Shown piece by piece: positions 53,752 through 63,850 of a DNA stretch of 64,000 nucleotides; within the stretch, counting starts at the first letter, position 1; every line of letters begins with the position of its first letter. The notes below the pieces were generated by a model, which saw only the letters and a list, made by a program, of their open reading frames with translations, did not search any database and had not been told where the DNA came from. Source of the stretch: Actinoplanes aureus (GTDB lineage: Bacteria > Actinomycetota > Actinomycetes > Mycobacteriales > Micromonosporaceae). Where the stretch lies: the NCBI RefSeq assembly GCF_015704865.1, contig NZ_JADQTO010000005.1, positions 480,691 through 544,690 of the forward strand. Reading direction: 5' to 3'. The position numbers and the translations under genes are program-made.

Positions 53752-54560
53752 GTCGTGGACCCCAGCACCACCACGACACCCTCGGCCATCGCGCGCTTGT
53801 CACCGTGCTCGACGATCAGCTCCCGCCGTGCCAGGTCGGCCGCGCCGGCGAGATCACGGGTGCGGCCGAGCGCGTCGTACAGATATCCGGCCCACAGCCC
53901 GGCGTCCTCGTCGACCAGCTCGTCCCGGTGTGCGACCGTGACGTCCGCGACCGCCCGCAGGATCGTCGCTGCCGCCTCGCTGGTGCAGGCGTTGAGGACG
54001 ATGCCGCGAAGCCGGCCCGGCCGGATCAGGTCGGCGAGGTCGCCGGCCCGCACCACCAGCGTCCGGCCGGAGCGGTCGGTGAAGAACAGTTCGTCGGCGC
54101 GGGCGTGGCAGGCCAGATGCAACAGGTGGTACTTGCCGTCGCGCAGCTCGGAGACATCCCGGACGGTCGCGATCGGACGGTAGTCCGGCCGCAGGTGCGG
54201 GCCGGCGTCGACCAGCCGGCGGAACTCACCGTCGAACTGCAGCGGGTCCAGCCCGGGCGGCGACGATCCGAGGAACAGGACCTGCCACACCCCCGGCGGC
54301 TCCGCGCCGAAAAGCACCTCATTGTACGGAGCGCGCTTGCCCGCGGCCCGGAGCACCGCCTCGCGGCCGCCGGCGACCTCCCCGGTGCAGATCTTCTCGT
54401 TGATCAGCAGCCAGTACTCGAACGCGTTGTCGACGGCCTGGATGTTGGGCAGCGTGTCGCGGTCGAACCCGAGGCGGACCAGGGTCAGTGGCGTGGCGCG
54501 AGCGAGGGGGAAGATCCGTGCGAGCTCGCTCAGCTCGCGGTCGGTGAAGCCGGCCGCCAC
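53748..54560 (-). CDS. CHAT-domain (caspase-like) protease with N-terminal EAD-like adaptor (operon gene 1)
   Basis: 270 residues, GTG at 54560 with GGTGGTGAT upstream. Residues 4-85 form a helical adaptor (LVRLGFDRDTLP, NAFEYWLLIN, RAPYNEVLF) similar to the N-terminus of the E2 fusion. Residues about 92-268 are a CHAT domain with catalytic His152 (HLACHARADELFF) and Cys192 (VLNACTSE). CHAT proteases are caspase relatives used as effectors in bacterial defence, often causing cell death or cutting specific targets. Being the first gene, closest to the promoter, and carrying the matched adaptor, it is the probable effector of the whole system. Confidence 0.88.
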   Translation of the reverse strand: MAAGFTDRELSELARIFPLARATPLTLVRLGFDRDTLPNIQAVDNAFEYWLLINEKICTGEVAGGREAVLRAAGKRAPYNEVLFGAEPPGVWQVLFLGSSPPGLDPLQFDGEFRRLVDAGPHLRPDYRPIATVRDVSELRDGKYHLLHLACHARADELFFTDRSGRTLVVRAGDLADLIRPGRLRGIVLNACTSEAAATILRAVADVTVAHRDELVDEDAGLWAGYLYDALGRTRDLAGAADLARRELIVEHGDKRAMAEGVVVVLGSTT

Positions 54561-54594
54561 TTGATCACCACCCGTCCTGGTGCGTGTTCAACGA

Positions 54595-54623
54595 GTTATA
54601 TCGCCGGGTGCCGGGAGTGTCCA
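54595..54623 (-). promoter_or_regulatory. sigma70-type promoter of the conjugation-system operon
   Basis: On the minus strand TGGACA (54623-54618) is followed by a 17-nt spacer and TATAAC (54600-54595), a near-consensus housekeeping promoter. Transcription should start near 54588, leaving a leader of about 28 nt before the CHAT GTG. No other promoter of this quality was seen inside the tightly packed operon. Confidence 0.65.
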
Positions 54624-54820
54624 TCACCCGCTGGGCGATGACGCGCGACCGACCGGGTGATCGACTCCCGTTGATCGGTGGTTGCGGTGGTGTGCCCGTA
54701 CCTCCGGGTAGCGGTTCGGCGACAGCCGGGCGGCCGCTCTAGTGATCAACCCGGATAGCAAATACGGTCATCGATGAATCTTGATGAAGAGGGGACGAGT
54801 ACTGACAGGGAGGTCAGCAC

Positions 54821-55834
54821 ATGAGAACGAGCAGCACGCCACGGATGATCGCCACGTTCGCCGCCGTCTCTCTCATCGCCGCCTGTTCCGGCAACGGCAA
54901 CGGCGGCGCCGAGGGCGGCGACGCCGCGGGATACCCGGAACAGAACATCACCGTCGTCGTGCCGTTCAGCGCCGGCGGCCCGACCGACACCGTGACCCGG
55001 ATGATCGCCGATCCGATGGCCAAGGCGCTCGGCGGCAAGATCGTCGTCCAGAACGTCGAGGGTGCCGGCGGCACGGTCGCGGCCGGCCAGGTCGCGCAGG
55101 CCCGGCCGGACGGCTACACCGTGCTCATGCACCACATCGGCATGTCGACCGCGCCCGCCCTGTACAAGGACCTGGGCTATCAGCCGCTCGAGGACTTCGC
55201 GACGGTCGGGCTCGTCACCGAGGTGCCGATGACCGTCGTCGCCCGCAAGGACTTCCCGCCGACGACGCTGGCGGACCTGACGACGTACGTGAAGGCGAAC
55301 TCGGCCAAGGTCACCCTGGCCAACGCCGGCATCGGCGCCGCGTCGCACCTGTGCGGCCTGTTGTTCCAGGCCGCGGCCGGCGTGAAGCTCCAGGAGGTGC
55401 CGTACCAGGGCACCGGTCCGGCGCTGACCGACCTGGTCGGCGGCCAGGTCGACTTCATGTGCGACCAGACGACCAACACCACCGGCCAGATCTCCGCGGG
55501 CAAGGTGAAGGCGTACGCGGTCACCACCCCGGAGCGGGTGAAGAGCCTGCCCGACGTGCCCACCACGGCCGAGGCCGGGATGCCCCAGCTGGCGGTCAGC
55601 GTGTGGCACGGCCTCTACGTGCCGACCGGCACACCGCCGGAGATCGTGCAGAAGCTGTCCGGCGCGCTCAAGACGGCGCTGGCCGATCAGGCGGTCATCG
55701 ACCAGATGGCCAAGCTAGGCACCGCGCCGGTCGCGGCCGCGGACGCGACTCCGGAAGCGCACCGGGCACATCTCGAGGAGCAGCTCACGACCTGGGCGAA
55801 GGTCATCTCCGACGCCGGCGTGAAGGCCTCCTAG
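54821..55834 (+). CDS. tctC: tripartite tricarboxylate transporter substrate-binding lipoprotein (TctC/Bug family)
   Basis: 337 residues. ATG with AGGGAGG 7 nt upstream. Lipoprotein signal ending LIAAC-SGNG (Cys22). The Bug-family ligand loops are visible: VVPFSAGGPTDTVTRMI, EGAGGTVAAGQVAQARPDGYT and YQGTGPALTDLVGGQVDF. Bug proteins bind citrate, other carboxylates or nicotinate-like acids and pass them to the TctAB membrane pair encoded immediately downstream. No regulator or two-component TctDE genes are in the window. Confidence 0.93.
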   Translation: MRTSSTPRMIATFAAVSLIAACSGNGNGGAEGGDAAGYPEQNITVVVPFSAGGPTDTVTRMIADPMAKALGGKIVVQNVEGAGGTVAAGQVAQARPDGYTVLMHHIGMSTAPALYKDLGYQPLEDFATVGLVTEVPMTVVARKDFPPTTLADLTTYVKANSAKVTLANAGIGAASHLCGLLFQAAAGVKLQEVPYQGTGPALTDLVGGQVDFMCDQTTNTTGQISAGKVKAYAVTTPERVKSLPDVPTTAEAGMPQLAVSVWHGLYVPTGTPPEIVQKLSGALKTALADQAVIDQMAKLGTAPVAAADATPEAHRAHLEEQLTTWAKVISDAGVKAS

Positions 55835-56296
55835 GTGCAGCGGCGGCGGTCCCTCCCGGACGTCCTCGCCGGGGGAATCTTCGTCCTGATCGGTGGCGTG
55901 TTCGTGGTGGGTGCCCTCGGCTACGACCGGGGGACCCCACTGCGGATGGGCCCCGGCTACTTCCCGCTGATGGTCGGCGCGATCGTGGCCGTCCTGGGCC
56001 TGGCGATCATCGTCAAGGGGCTGGTCGCCGGCGAGGTGATCCCGTCCGAGGCGGTTCCGTGGCGTGCGGTCGTACTGATCGTGCTCGCGGTCGTGTTCTT
56101 CGGGTTCTTCATCGGAAGCCTGGGGTTCGTGCCGACCTCGGCGGTGACCGCCCTGCTCACCACCCTGGCCAGCCGGCGCGTCCGGCTGCTCACGGCGTTG
56201 GCGGTGTCCGCTGGGCTGACCGTGGCCGCCACGCTCATCTTCGTCGTCGGGCTCCAGTTACGGATCCCGCTGTGGGGGCCGGGGTTCGTGTTCTGA
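55835..56296 (+). CDS. tctB: tripartite tricarboxylate transporter small membrane subunit TctB
   Basis: 153 residues. The GTG start directly abuts the TctC stop. Four TM helices (about 12-30, 45-65, 80-100, 120-140) with the TctB loop RGTPLRMGPGYFPLMVG. Forms the membrane complex with TctA. Confidence 0.92.
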   Translation: MQRRRSLPDVLAGGIFVLIGGVFVVGALGYDRGTPLRMGPGYFPLMVGAIVAVLGLAIIVKGLVAGEVIPSEAVPWRAVVLIVLAVVFFGFFIGSLGFVPTSAVTALLTTLASRRVRLLTALAVSAGLTVAATLIFVVGLQLRIPLWGPGFVF

Positions 56297-56297
56297 C

Positions 56298-57803
56298 ATG
56301 GATCTCTTCGACAATCTCGTGCTGGGCTTCTCGACCGCTCTACTGGTCCAGAACGTCCTCTACTGCTTCGTGGGAGTGCTGCTCGGGACGGCTGTCGGCG
56401 TACTGCCCGGCATCGGGCCGACCGCGACGGTGGCGATGCTGCTGCCGATCACCTTCAACTTCGAGCCGGTGACCGCGCTGATCATGCTGGCCGGCATCTA
56501 CTACGGCGCTCAGTACGGCGGTTCGACGACGGCCATCCTGATCAACCTGCCCGGCGAGTCGTCGGCGGCGGTCACCGCGCTCGACGGCCACGAGATGGCC
56601 CGGCAGGGGCGGGCCGGTCCGGCCCTGGCCGCCGCCGCCATCGGCTCCTTCATCGCGGGCACGGTAGCCACCGTCGTGCTGGCCGTCGCCGCACCGCCGC
56701 TGGCCGCCGTCGCGTTGAAGTTCGGCCCGGCCGACTACTTCGCGCTCGTGCTGTTCGGCCTGATCGTGTCGATCGCGCTGGCGCGGGGCTCGGCGCTCAA
56801 GGCACTCGCGATGATCGCGCTCGGCATCCTGCTCGGCACGGTCGGCCAGGACATCTACACCGGTACGCCCCGGTTCGTGCTCGGCCAGCGCGAACTGTAC
56901 GGCGGCATCGACTTCGTGTCCGTCGCCGTCGGCATGTTCGGCATCGCCGAGATTCTGCGCAACCTGGAGAACGAGCGGGACCGCCCGTCGGTCCTGGACC
57001 GGGTGACGAGTCTCTGGCCGACCAGAGAGGACCGGCGCCGGATCGTCGGCCCGATCGCACGCGGCACCGGACTCGGTGCCGCGCTCGGAGTTCTGCCCGG
57101 CGGCGGCCACGTGCTGGCCTCGTTCACCTCGTATGCCGTAGAGAAGCGCATCTCGAAGCGGCGGTCGGAGTTCGGGCACGGCGCGATCGAGGGCGTCGCC
57201 GGGCCCGAGTCGGCCAACAACGCGGCCGCGCAGACGTCGTTCATCCCGCTGCTCACCCTGGGCCTGCCGGCCCACCCGGTGATGGCGCTGATGGTCGGGG
57301 CGTTCATCGTGCACGGCATCACCCCGGGCCCGAACGTGATAACCGACGAACCGGCGCTCGTCTGGGGCCTGATCGCGTCCATGTGGATCGGCAACGTGCT
57401 GCTCGTACTCCTGAATCTGCCGTTGATCGGCATCTGGGTGCGCATGCTGCGCATCCCTTATCAGGTGCTCTTCCCGATGATCGTGCTGTTCGCCGTGATC
57501 GGCACCTATTCGCTGGGGTCCAACGAGTACGACGTCTACGCGATCGCCTTCTTCGGGATCCTCGGATATGTACTGATCAAGTGCGGCTGCGAACCGGCGC
57601 CGCTGCTGCTCGGCTTCGTCCTCGGACCCCTGCTGGAGGAGAACCTGCGGCGGGCGCTCATCATCTCGCGCGGCGACGCGACGGTCTTCCTCACCCGGCC
57701 GATCTCCGCGACGCTGCTGGCGCTGACCGTGGCGGCGCTGGCCATCGCCGCCTTCCCGGCGATCCGCAAGCGGCGCGAGGTGGTCTTCGCCGAAGAGGAT
57801 TGA
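56298..57803 (+). CDS. tctA: tripartite tricarboxylate transporter large membrane subunit TctA
   Basis: 501 residues, the usual TctA length, with about 12 TM helices. Diagnostic GVLPGIGPTATVAMLLPITF and YYGAQYGGSTTAILINLPGE near the N-terminus and GVLPGGGHVLASF mid-protein form the duplicated substrate-path motifs. It moves the carboxylate across the membrane using the ion gradient. The ATG is 1 nt after the TctB stop. Confidence 0.95.
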   Translation: MDLFDNLVLGFSTALLVQNVLYCFVGVLLGTAVGVLPGIGPTATVAMLLPITFNFEPVTALIMLAGIYYGAQYGGSTTAILINLPGESSAAVTALDGHEMARQGRAGPALAAAAIGSFIAGTVATVVLAVAAPPLAAVALKFGPADYFALVLFGLIVSIALARGSALKALAMIALGILLGTVGQDIYTGTPRFVLGQRELYGGIDFVSVAVGMFGIAEILRNLENERDRPSVLDRVTSLWPTREDRRRIVGPIARGTGLGAALGVLPGGGHVLASFTSYAVEKRISKRRSEFGHGAIEGVAGPESANNAAAQTSFIPLLTLGLPAHPVMALMVGAFIVHGITPGPNVITDEPALVWGLIASMWIGNVLLVLLNLPLIGIWVRMLRIPYQVLFPMIVLFAVIGTYSLGSNEYDVYAIAFFGILGYVLIKCGCEPAPLLLGFVLGPLLEENLRRALIISRGDATVFLTRPISATLLALTVAALAIAAFPAIRKRREVVFAEED

Positions 57804-57979
57804 TCAGCGGTGCGGCCCCTGACTTTGTTCGGCGTGATGCCTCACACAAATCGCTGACCTGCGTGAACAAGGTCCTTTGTGCGAGATCGGCGAACACCCG
57901 TTCCGGGCTGGCGCCGCAGTCGGGACCCTCCGACGTAACGGCCGCATCCGCCGGCCGAACTCGGGGGAGGAGCCGCCGG

Positions 57980-59239
57980 ATGCTGGGCGCATTTGTTTCA
58001 GTCGCCCTGATCGGGACGCTGCTGGCGGCTCCAGCGAGGCCGGCGGATGCTGGTCCGGCCTGCGTCAGCGTCGCGGACGGCGAAGCCCGGGCGGTGACCA
58101 TGGCCGCGGCGTGCCGGCGGGCCGTCGTGGTCGCCGGGTCGCGAACCGAACTGACGCAGGTCGTCGCCCAGCCGGACGGCCGGATGAGGTTCGAGTCGGC
58201 CGTGGTGCCGCAGCGGGCGCGGACCCGCGACGGCGGCTGGGCCGACGTCGATCTCCGCCTGGCGTGCGGCGCGGACGGGCGGCTGCGGCCGGCGGCGGCG
58301 GCCGACCCGGCGGTACGGACGACGCGCCTGACCGTCGGCGGCGGTGTGGACCTGAGCCAGCGCCGGGACGGGACGTTGCGGGCCACGGCCGGCGGCACGT
58401 CGGTGGCCGAGGCCGCGCCCGCGCTGATGTGGGACTCGCGGGGCGCGACCGGCCCGAAGACCCGGTCGTCGGCGGCGACCACGGGTGACGGCGCGAAGGT
58501 GGCGCCGGTGCGTGCCGAGGTGGCCGGGAAGAACCTCCTGCTCCGCGCGGATCCGAAGTTGCTGGACGCGAAGGACCGGGTCTTCCCGATCTTTATCGAT
58601 CCGGACTGGTCAGTGTTCAAGAACAAATGGGCGTACGCGACCAACAACGGCGCGAGCAACGACCTGAGCTCCGCCCGCGTGGGTCTCAACCCGGACTCCG
58701 GTGCGCTCTACCGCTCCTGCTTCGCGTTCCCGACCACCGCCAACGGCGTGTTCCTGGGTGGCAAGCACATCCAGTCGGCCCGCGTGGAGATGAAGCTCGA
58801 CCACTCCTGGGGCTGTAGCCCGACACCGGCGTCGCTCTACTGGACCTCGGTGATCAACGCGGTGCCCAAGGCGAGCTGGTCCGCGATGGGGCTGGCGACG
58901 CACCTGGGTGAGGCGTGGGGCAGCGCGAACGAGGCGGGCGGCTGCAACCCGCCGCGGCCGGACATGTACATGAACTTCCAGAGCGCCAACCTGACCGCGC
59001 TCATCCAGCAGGGCGCGAACGACCGATGGGGGGACGTGACGGTCGCGGTGACCGCCCGCGACAGCGGCCACGGCGGCGAATCGATCCAGGCGCGGTGGAA
59101 GCGATTCTTCCCGAACGAGACCAAGCTGATCGTCGACTACGACTCCGTCCCGACGCCGCCGACCGCGCTTCAGGTCGCCGGCGTGGCGTGCCCGGAGACC
59201 GGAGTGCTGTCGGTCGGCACGCTGACGCCGACCCTGTGA
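57980..59239 (+). pseudogene. Rhs polymorphic toxin, N-terminal fragment
   Basis: 419 residues from the ATG at 57980 (GGAGG 9 nt upstream). Signal peptide cleaved near PADA-GP. The body matches the N-terminal secreted part of actinobacterial Rhs proteins (WADVDLRL, DRVFPIFIDPDWS, RFFPNETKLIVDY). It stops at a TGA directly after LSVGTLTPTL, where intact relatives continue for several hundred residues into the Rhs core. The next frame starts with an overlapping GTGA. This looks like an internal deletion that fused the two parts out of frame. Confidence 0.7.
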
Positions 59240-62200
59240 CCCGGACGGAACAGCTCAAGGACTGGACGCCCGGCACCGGGACCGTCTGGCACACCGTCGA
59301 ACAGAGCACCTATCAGGCGGACGGCCGCGTCCGCACGACCACCGACGTCAGAGGCAACGTGACCACCACCGGGTACACACCCCGGGTCGGCGGACCGGTC
59401 ACCAGCGTGACGACCACCGGGCCCATGCCGGGCTGGACCTCGCGGCGCGACCTCACTCCGTACTGGGGGTCGGCGGTGAAGATTGTCGACGTCAATGACC
59501 GGGTCACCGGCGAGCTGGCCTACGACCCGCTGGGGCGCACGGCGAAGGTGTGGCGGCTCGGCTGGTCACGGTCAGGGCACGAGAGCAAGCCGTCGAGCGA
59601 GTACACGTACCACTTCGCGGCCGAGCGGGACGGCTACCCGTACGTCCGGGTCACGACGCTCAACGCCACCGGGAACCCGGTCAGCTCGTACCAGATCGTC
59701 GACGGCCTGCTGCGACCGCGGCAGACTCAGACCCCGTCGGCGGCCGGCGACGGCAACCGCGTCGTCACCGACACCATCCATGACCAGTACGGCAGGGCCA
59801 CCGTCGCGTACGGCCCGCACGTGGAGCCGGGCGCGGCGTCCGAGACGCTGTGGACCGAGCCGCAGTGGTCCGTGCCGGCCGTCTCCCGGACCGACCTGGA
59901 CCTGGCCGGACGGGTCGAGGCCGAGGTGTTCCTGTCCGGCGACGACCGGGAGAACCTCGTCGAGAAGTGGCGGACCACCACCGCCCACGAGGGTGACATC
60001 CTGACGACGACACCGCCGGCCGGTGGGATCGCGACCTCGACGGTCACCGACATCGAGGGCCGCACGATCGCACTGCGTCAGCACACCACGACCGCCGGCG
60101 TGGCCGGCGCCTACCAGGAGACCCGCTACCGGTTCGACCGCAAGGGCAACCAGGTCAAGGTCATCGACCCGGCGGGCAACGAATGGACCTCGCAGTTCGA
60201 CGCGCGTGGCCGCAAGACGCAGGCCACCGACCCGGACCACGGGATCACGCGGACGACCTACAACGACGCCGGTGAGGTCGTCACGGTCACCGATGCCCGC
60301 GACGAGGTGCTCTGGTACGGCTACGACCGGATCGGCCGCAAGACCGAGACGCGCGACGACTCGCCGGCCGGTGCGCTGCGGGCCCAGTGGAGGTACGACA
60401 CCCTCTACAGCGGCCAGGCGGGCTTCCGCGGCCACCTGACCGAGTCCGTCCGGTACGAGCCGGCCGGCTCCGCCAGCGCCTACCGCTGGCAGGTCCGCCA
60501 GTTCGACGCCCGCTATCAGCCCACCGGCATCAACCATGTCATTCCCGCCACCCTCCCGGCCGGTGACGACAAGCTGAGCGGCACCTACGTCTACAGCTAC
60601 GGGTACGCGGCACCGAACGGTGAACCGCTGACGACCACCTACCCCGCCGGTCCGGCCGGCAGCGGGCTGGTGACCGAGCAGCTGACCACCGGCTACGACG
60701 GCGCGACCGGGCTGCCGGTCCGCGTCGACACCAGCCTCACCGGGTCGGCCGGAACCCTGGCGACCACGAGCTACACCGCGTACGGGGAGGTCAACGGCTC
60801 CGTGCGCAGCGTGGCGGGCACGCCGGCCGTCGAAGACGTGATCTACCGCGACGAGGCGACCCGCCGGATCTCGCGGACCTCAGCGGTCGGCGTGACCGAG
60901 CGCGGCTACACCTACGACCCGGCCGGCAACATCACGGAGCTCGCCGAGCCGGACGACCGGCAGTGCTTCCGCTACGACCGGCTGGCCCAGCTCACCCGGG
61001 CCTGGACGCCCAAGCAGGGCATGACCTGCGCCGCCGAGCCAGCCGTCGCCGACCTGGGCGGACCCGCGCCGTACTGGACCGACTGGACGATCAACTCCAC
61101 CGGCAGCCGGGTCACCGAGGTGTCGCACGGCACGGCTGGGAACACCACCCGGACATACCGGGTGCCGGCCGGCGGCGCGGGCGTCACCCGGCCGCACGCC
61201 CTAACCGAGATGACGACAGCCGAGCCCGGCAAGGCACCGGTCACCAACAAGTACGCCTACGACGCGTCCGGCAACACCGTCTGCCGGCCCGCCGGCACAG
61301 CCGCCAACGACTGCGACGACGGCAGCGGCAGCCAGGTCCTCACGTGGGACGCCGAGGGCCGGGTGGCCGCGATCGCAGCCGCCGGAAAGACCGAGCAAGC
61401 CAACGTCTACGACGCCGATGGCGCACGCCTGATCCGCCGGGACAGCACCGGCCGGACGCTCTACCTGCCCGGCCAGGAGATCCGCCAGGAAGGAAACACC
61501 GTCACCGGTACGCGCTACTACTCCTTCGCCGGCGGCGTCATCGCGTCCCGCACGGGCGGTTCGGCATCGGCGAACCTGACCTGGCTCTACACCGACCACC
61601 AGGGAACGCAGCAGACCGCGGTGAACGCCGCCAGCCACGCGGTGACGGTTCGGCGGCAGACCCCGTACGGCGGTCCGCGCGGCCCGCGGTCAGCGTGGCC
61701 GACCGGCAAGGGCTTCGTCGGCGGCGACAACGACCCGACCGGCCTGGTCCACCTCGGCGCCCGCGAGTACGACGCGGTCACGGGCCGCTTCATCTCGGTC
61801 GACCCACTGATGGACATGGCCGACCCGCACCAGTGGAACGGATACTCGTACGCCGGCAACAGCCCGGTAACCCGGTCCGACCCGGACGGTCTCAAGCCGA
61901 TCACTGACGACCAGTGGTTCAACACGGGTATGTGGGACGGCTCCGGCGCCTCCCCCGGCGGAGGAAGCAGCGGCGGCGGCAGCACTGTCCAGAACACCAA
62001 CCACGCCGCTGCCGACCACGCCCACGACACCAGGCCGCCGACGAACAAACAGGACGCCGAACGCCGCATTCCCACGCCGTTCCTGCCCAGCGACCACGTC
62101 AGCGGGCGCGGCAAGGGATACCAGAACCAGATCGGCGGCTTCCAGTACACCGACGGTCCGGATCCGGTCGAACTGGCGCGTGCCGCCGACAAGTACTACG

Positions 62201-62970
62201 CACGCTATTACGCGGAGACCGGCGACTGGTACTACGCCAACGTCCTCGCCATCCGGGCCGTCTGCGAGAAGGGCGAGGTCCAGTGCGGCGCGGCGCTGCG
62301 GGACCAGCTCGCGACCGAGGACAACCTCCTCAACAACATGCGCGACCCGGACTGCGGAAAACGGTGCATCGATCTGTCTCGCCAGGTCGGCGAGTACGGC
62401 GACATCGTCTCCGACTTCGGCGGCGTGCCGCACATCCCGCCGATACCGTGCCACAGCTTCGACCCGGACACGCCCGTCTTGATGGCCGACGGAAGCACCA
62501 AGCCGATCGAAGACGTGAAGGTCGGCGACGCGGTGCTGGCCACCGACCCGGCCACCGGGAGATCCGCGTCGAAGGTCGTCACGAACACCATTACCGGCCA
62601 TGGGCGCAAGGACCTGGTGGAGATCACGGTCGACCTCGACGGGGCGAAGGGTGCGGCCACGGCGACGGTGACCTCGACGGCCGGACACCCGTTTCTGGAC
62701 CGAGAACCGGCGTGCCTGGACGCTTGCGGCCGATCTCGAGCCGGGCGACCGGGTCCGGACCTCCTCGGGGGCCGGGGTGGCGATCGCCGGTGTCCGCGAA
62801 TACAGCGCTGTCCGAGCGGTCGACAACCTCACCGTCGCGGATATTCGCACGTACTATGTGATCGCCGGCAACAGCCCGGTACTCGTACACAACAACGACT
62901 TCGACGAGCGGCTTGCCTCCTGCCCGGTAAACTACACGGACAAATCGCACACAAATTCAGCTGGCGATAA
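59236..62970 (+). pseudogene. Rhs repeat core plus start of HINT domain, frameshifted
   Basis: From the GTG at 59236 the frame encodes more than 20 YD/Rhs repeats (DRKGNQVKVIDPAGNEW, YGYDRIGRKTETRDD and similar), then the Rhs-associated core GLVHLGAREYDAVTGRFISVDPL ending DPDGL at about 61890. A linker leads to a HINT (intein-like) domain opening CHSFDPDTPVLMADGS at about 62450. In this frame the HINT domain is lost after AGHPF because of one extra base at about 62695; the tail to 62970 is out-of-frame sequence. The natural protein would present the toxin tip and cut it off with HINT. Confidence 0.75.
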
Positions 62971-63292
62971 GGTAGTGCGCTACCTCGTGGATGACCTCAA
63001 AGATCTAGACAGCGTCGCTGAGCACTTTGGCTTCTTGCATTTGGATCACGACAAGGATGACTACTATTCTGGGCAGCTCCCGGACGGTCGCTTCCAGAAG
63101 ATCGAGCTCAATCCGGTCGGGCATCCGCACACTAATGAGGGTCCGCACGTCAAGATCATGGAACCGGAAGATGCGTTCTCTCCCGTTCAGAAGCCCGGAG
63201 CAGGAGGGAAGGGTAATAGATGGCGGACGCTGGCCTATTTCTTCGTCAAGGGGCATGAGCAGTATAAGAAGAGATGGGATGGGGGTTCTTGA
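62696..63292 (+). pseudogene. HINT C-terminal half plus toxin tip, downstream of the frameshift
   Basis: In the +1 frame the HINT domain resumes exactly (WTENRRAWTLAADLEPGDRV, DIRTYYVIAGNSPVLVHNN with the terminal Asn-Asn cleavage site). About 130 residues of toxin tip follow (DFDERLASCPVNYT to KKRWDGGS), including NPVGHPHTNEGPHVKI, whose His residues could be catalytic in a nuclease. The toxin family is not recognised. Base composition here drops toward 50% GC. The toxin stop overlaps the ATG of the next gene (TGATG). Confidence 0.65.
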
Positions 63293-63729
63293 TGCGTCAG
63301 CCGGCGCCGCATCCCAACTGGGATTTTGCGATAAAGCTACTGGCGTCGATCGTTCCGGGGTCGACGGGATATTCGCCGGACGGTATTCGTGGTCATTCGG
63401 AAGAAGATTGGTCGCCATTCGACGTGGAGCATCGCGACATGGACGAAGTGGAGGATGAACTTCTCGGATACTGTTCCGACCTAGTTGGGCCCCTGGTCGT
63501 GGTCAATGACACCAGCTATGCTTCTTATTCTTATCGGAGGGGGCCATATTTCGTCGACTCCTCTGAGCTGCGAGACTTCGTTAAGGATTTTGGGAGTCGG
63601 GTTGGCTCATACATGATGGATGGACACGTGATAATTGTGTCACCCGTGACAGGGATTGTGGTCATGGTGCAGGATGATGGCTTCATTGCCAAGATTCAGG
63701 GGCGGCCGGTCATGCAGGTAGATTATTGA
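63292..63729 (+). CDS. candidate immunity protein for the Rhs toxin
   Basis: 145 residues. The ATG at 63292 overlaps the toxin stop; an in-frame ATG at 63274 is the alternative. Acidic overall (DMDEVEDELLGYCSDL), alpha/beta, no signal or TM segment. It contains VVVNDTSYASYS and HVIIVSPVTGIVVMVQDDG. Position right after the toxin tip and matching lower GC mark it as the immunity partner. It matches no immunity family I know. Confidence 0.7.
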   Translation: MRQPAPHPNWDFAIKLLASIVPGSTGYSPDGIRGHSEEDWSPFDVEHRDMDEVEDELLGYCSDLVGPLVVVNDTSYASYSYRRGPYFVDSSELRDFVKDFGSRVGSYMMDGHVIIVSPVTGIVVMVQDDGFIAKIQGRPVMQVDY

Positions 63730-63850
63730 TCAGGCTGGCTGCACCGAGCGATCGTTGCGGATACGCAGCGTGGCGGTTGCTCGCGCGGGGGTGCGGTAGT
63801 CAGCCCGCGTTGCCGTCACGGTTGACGTCAGGTGTAGCGATCAATCGAAT
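63730..63850. other. short non-coding stretch after the toxin-immunity module
   Basis: No open frame, repeat or clear terminator is visible here. GC content returns to the local average, so this may be the boundary of the transferred tip. Confidence 0.4.
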
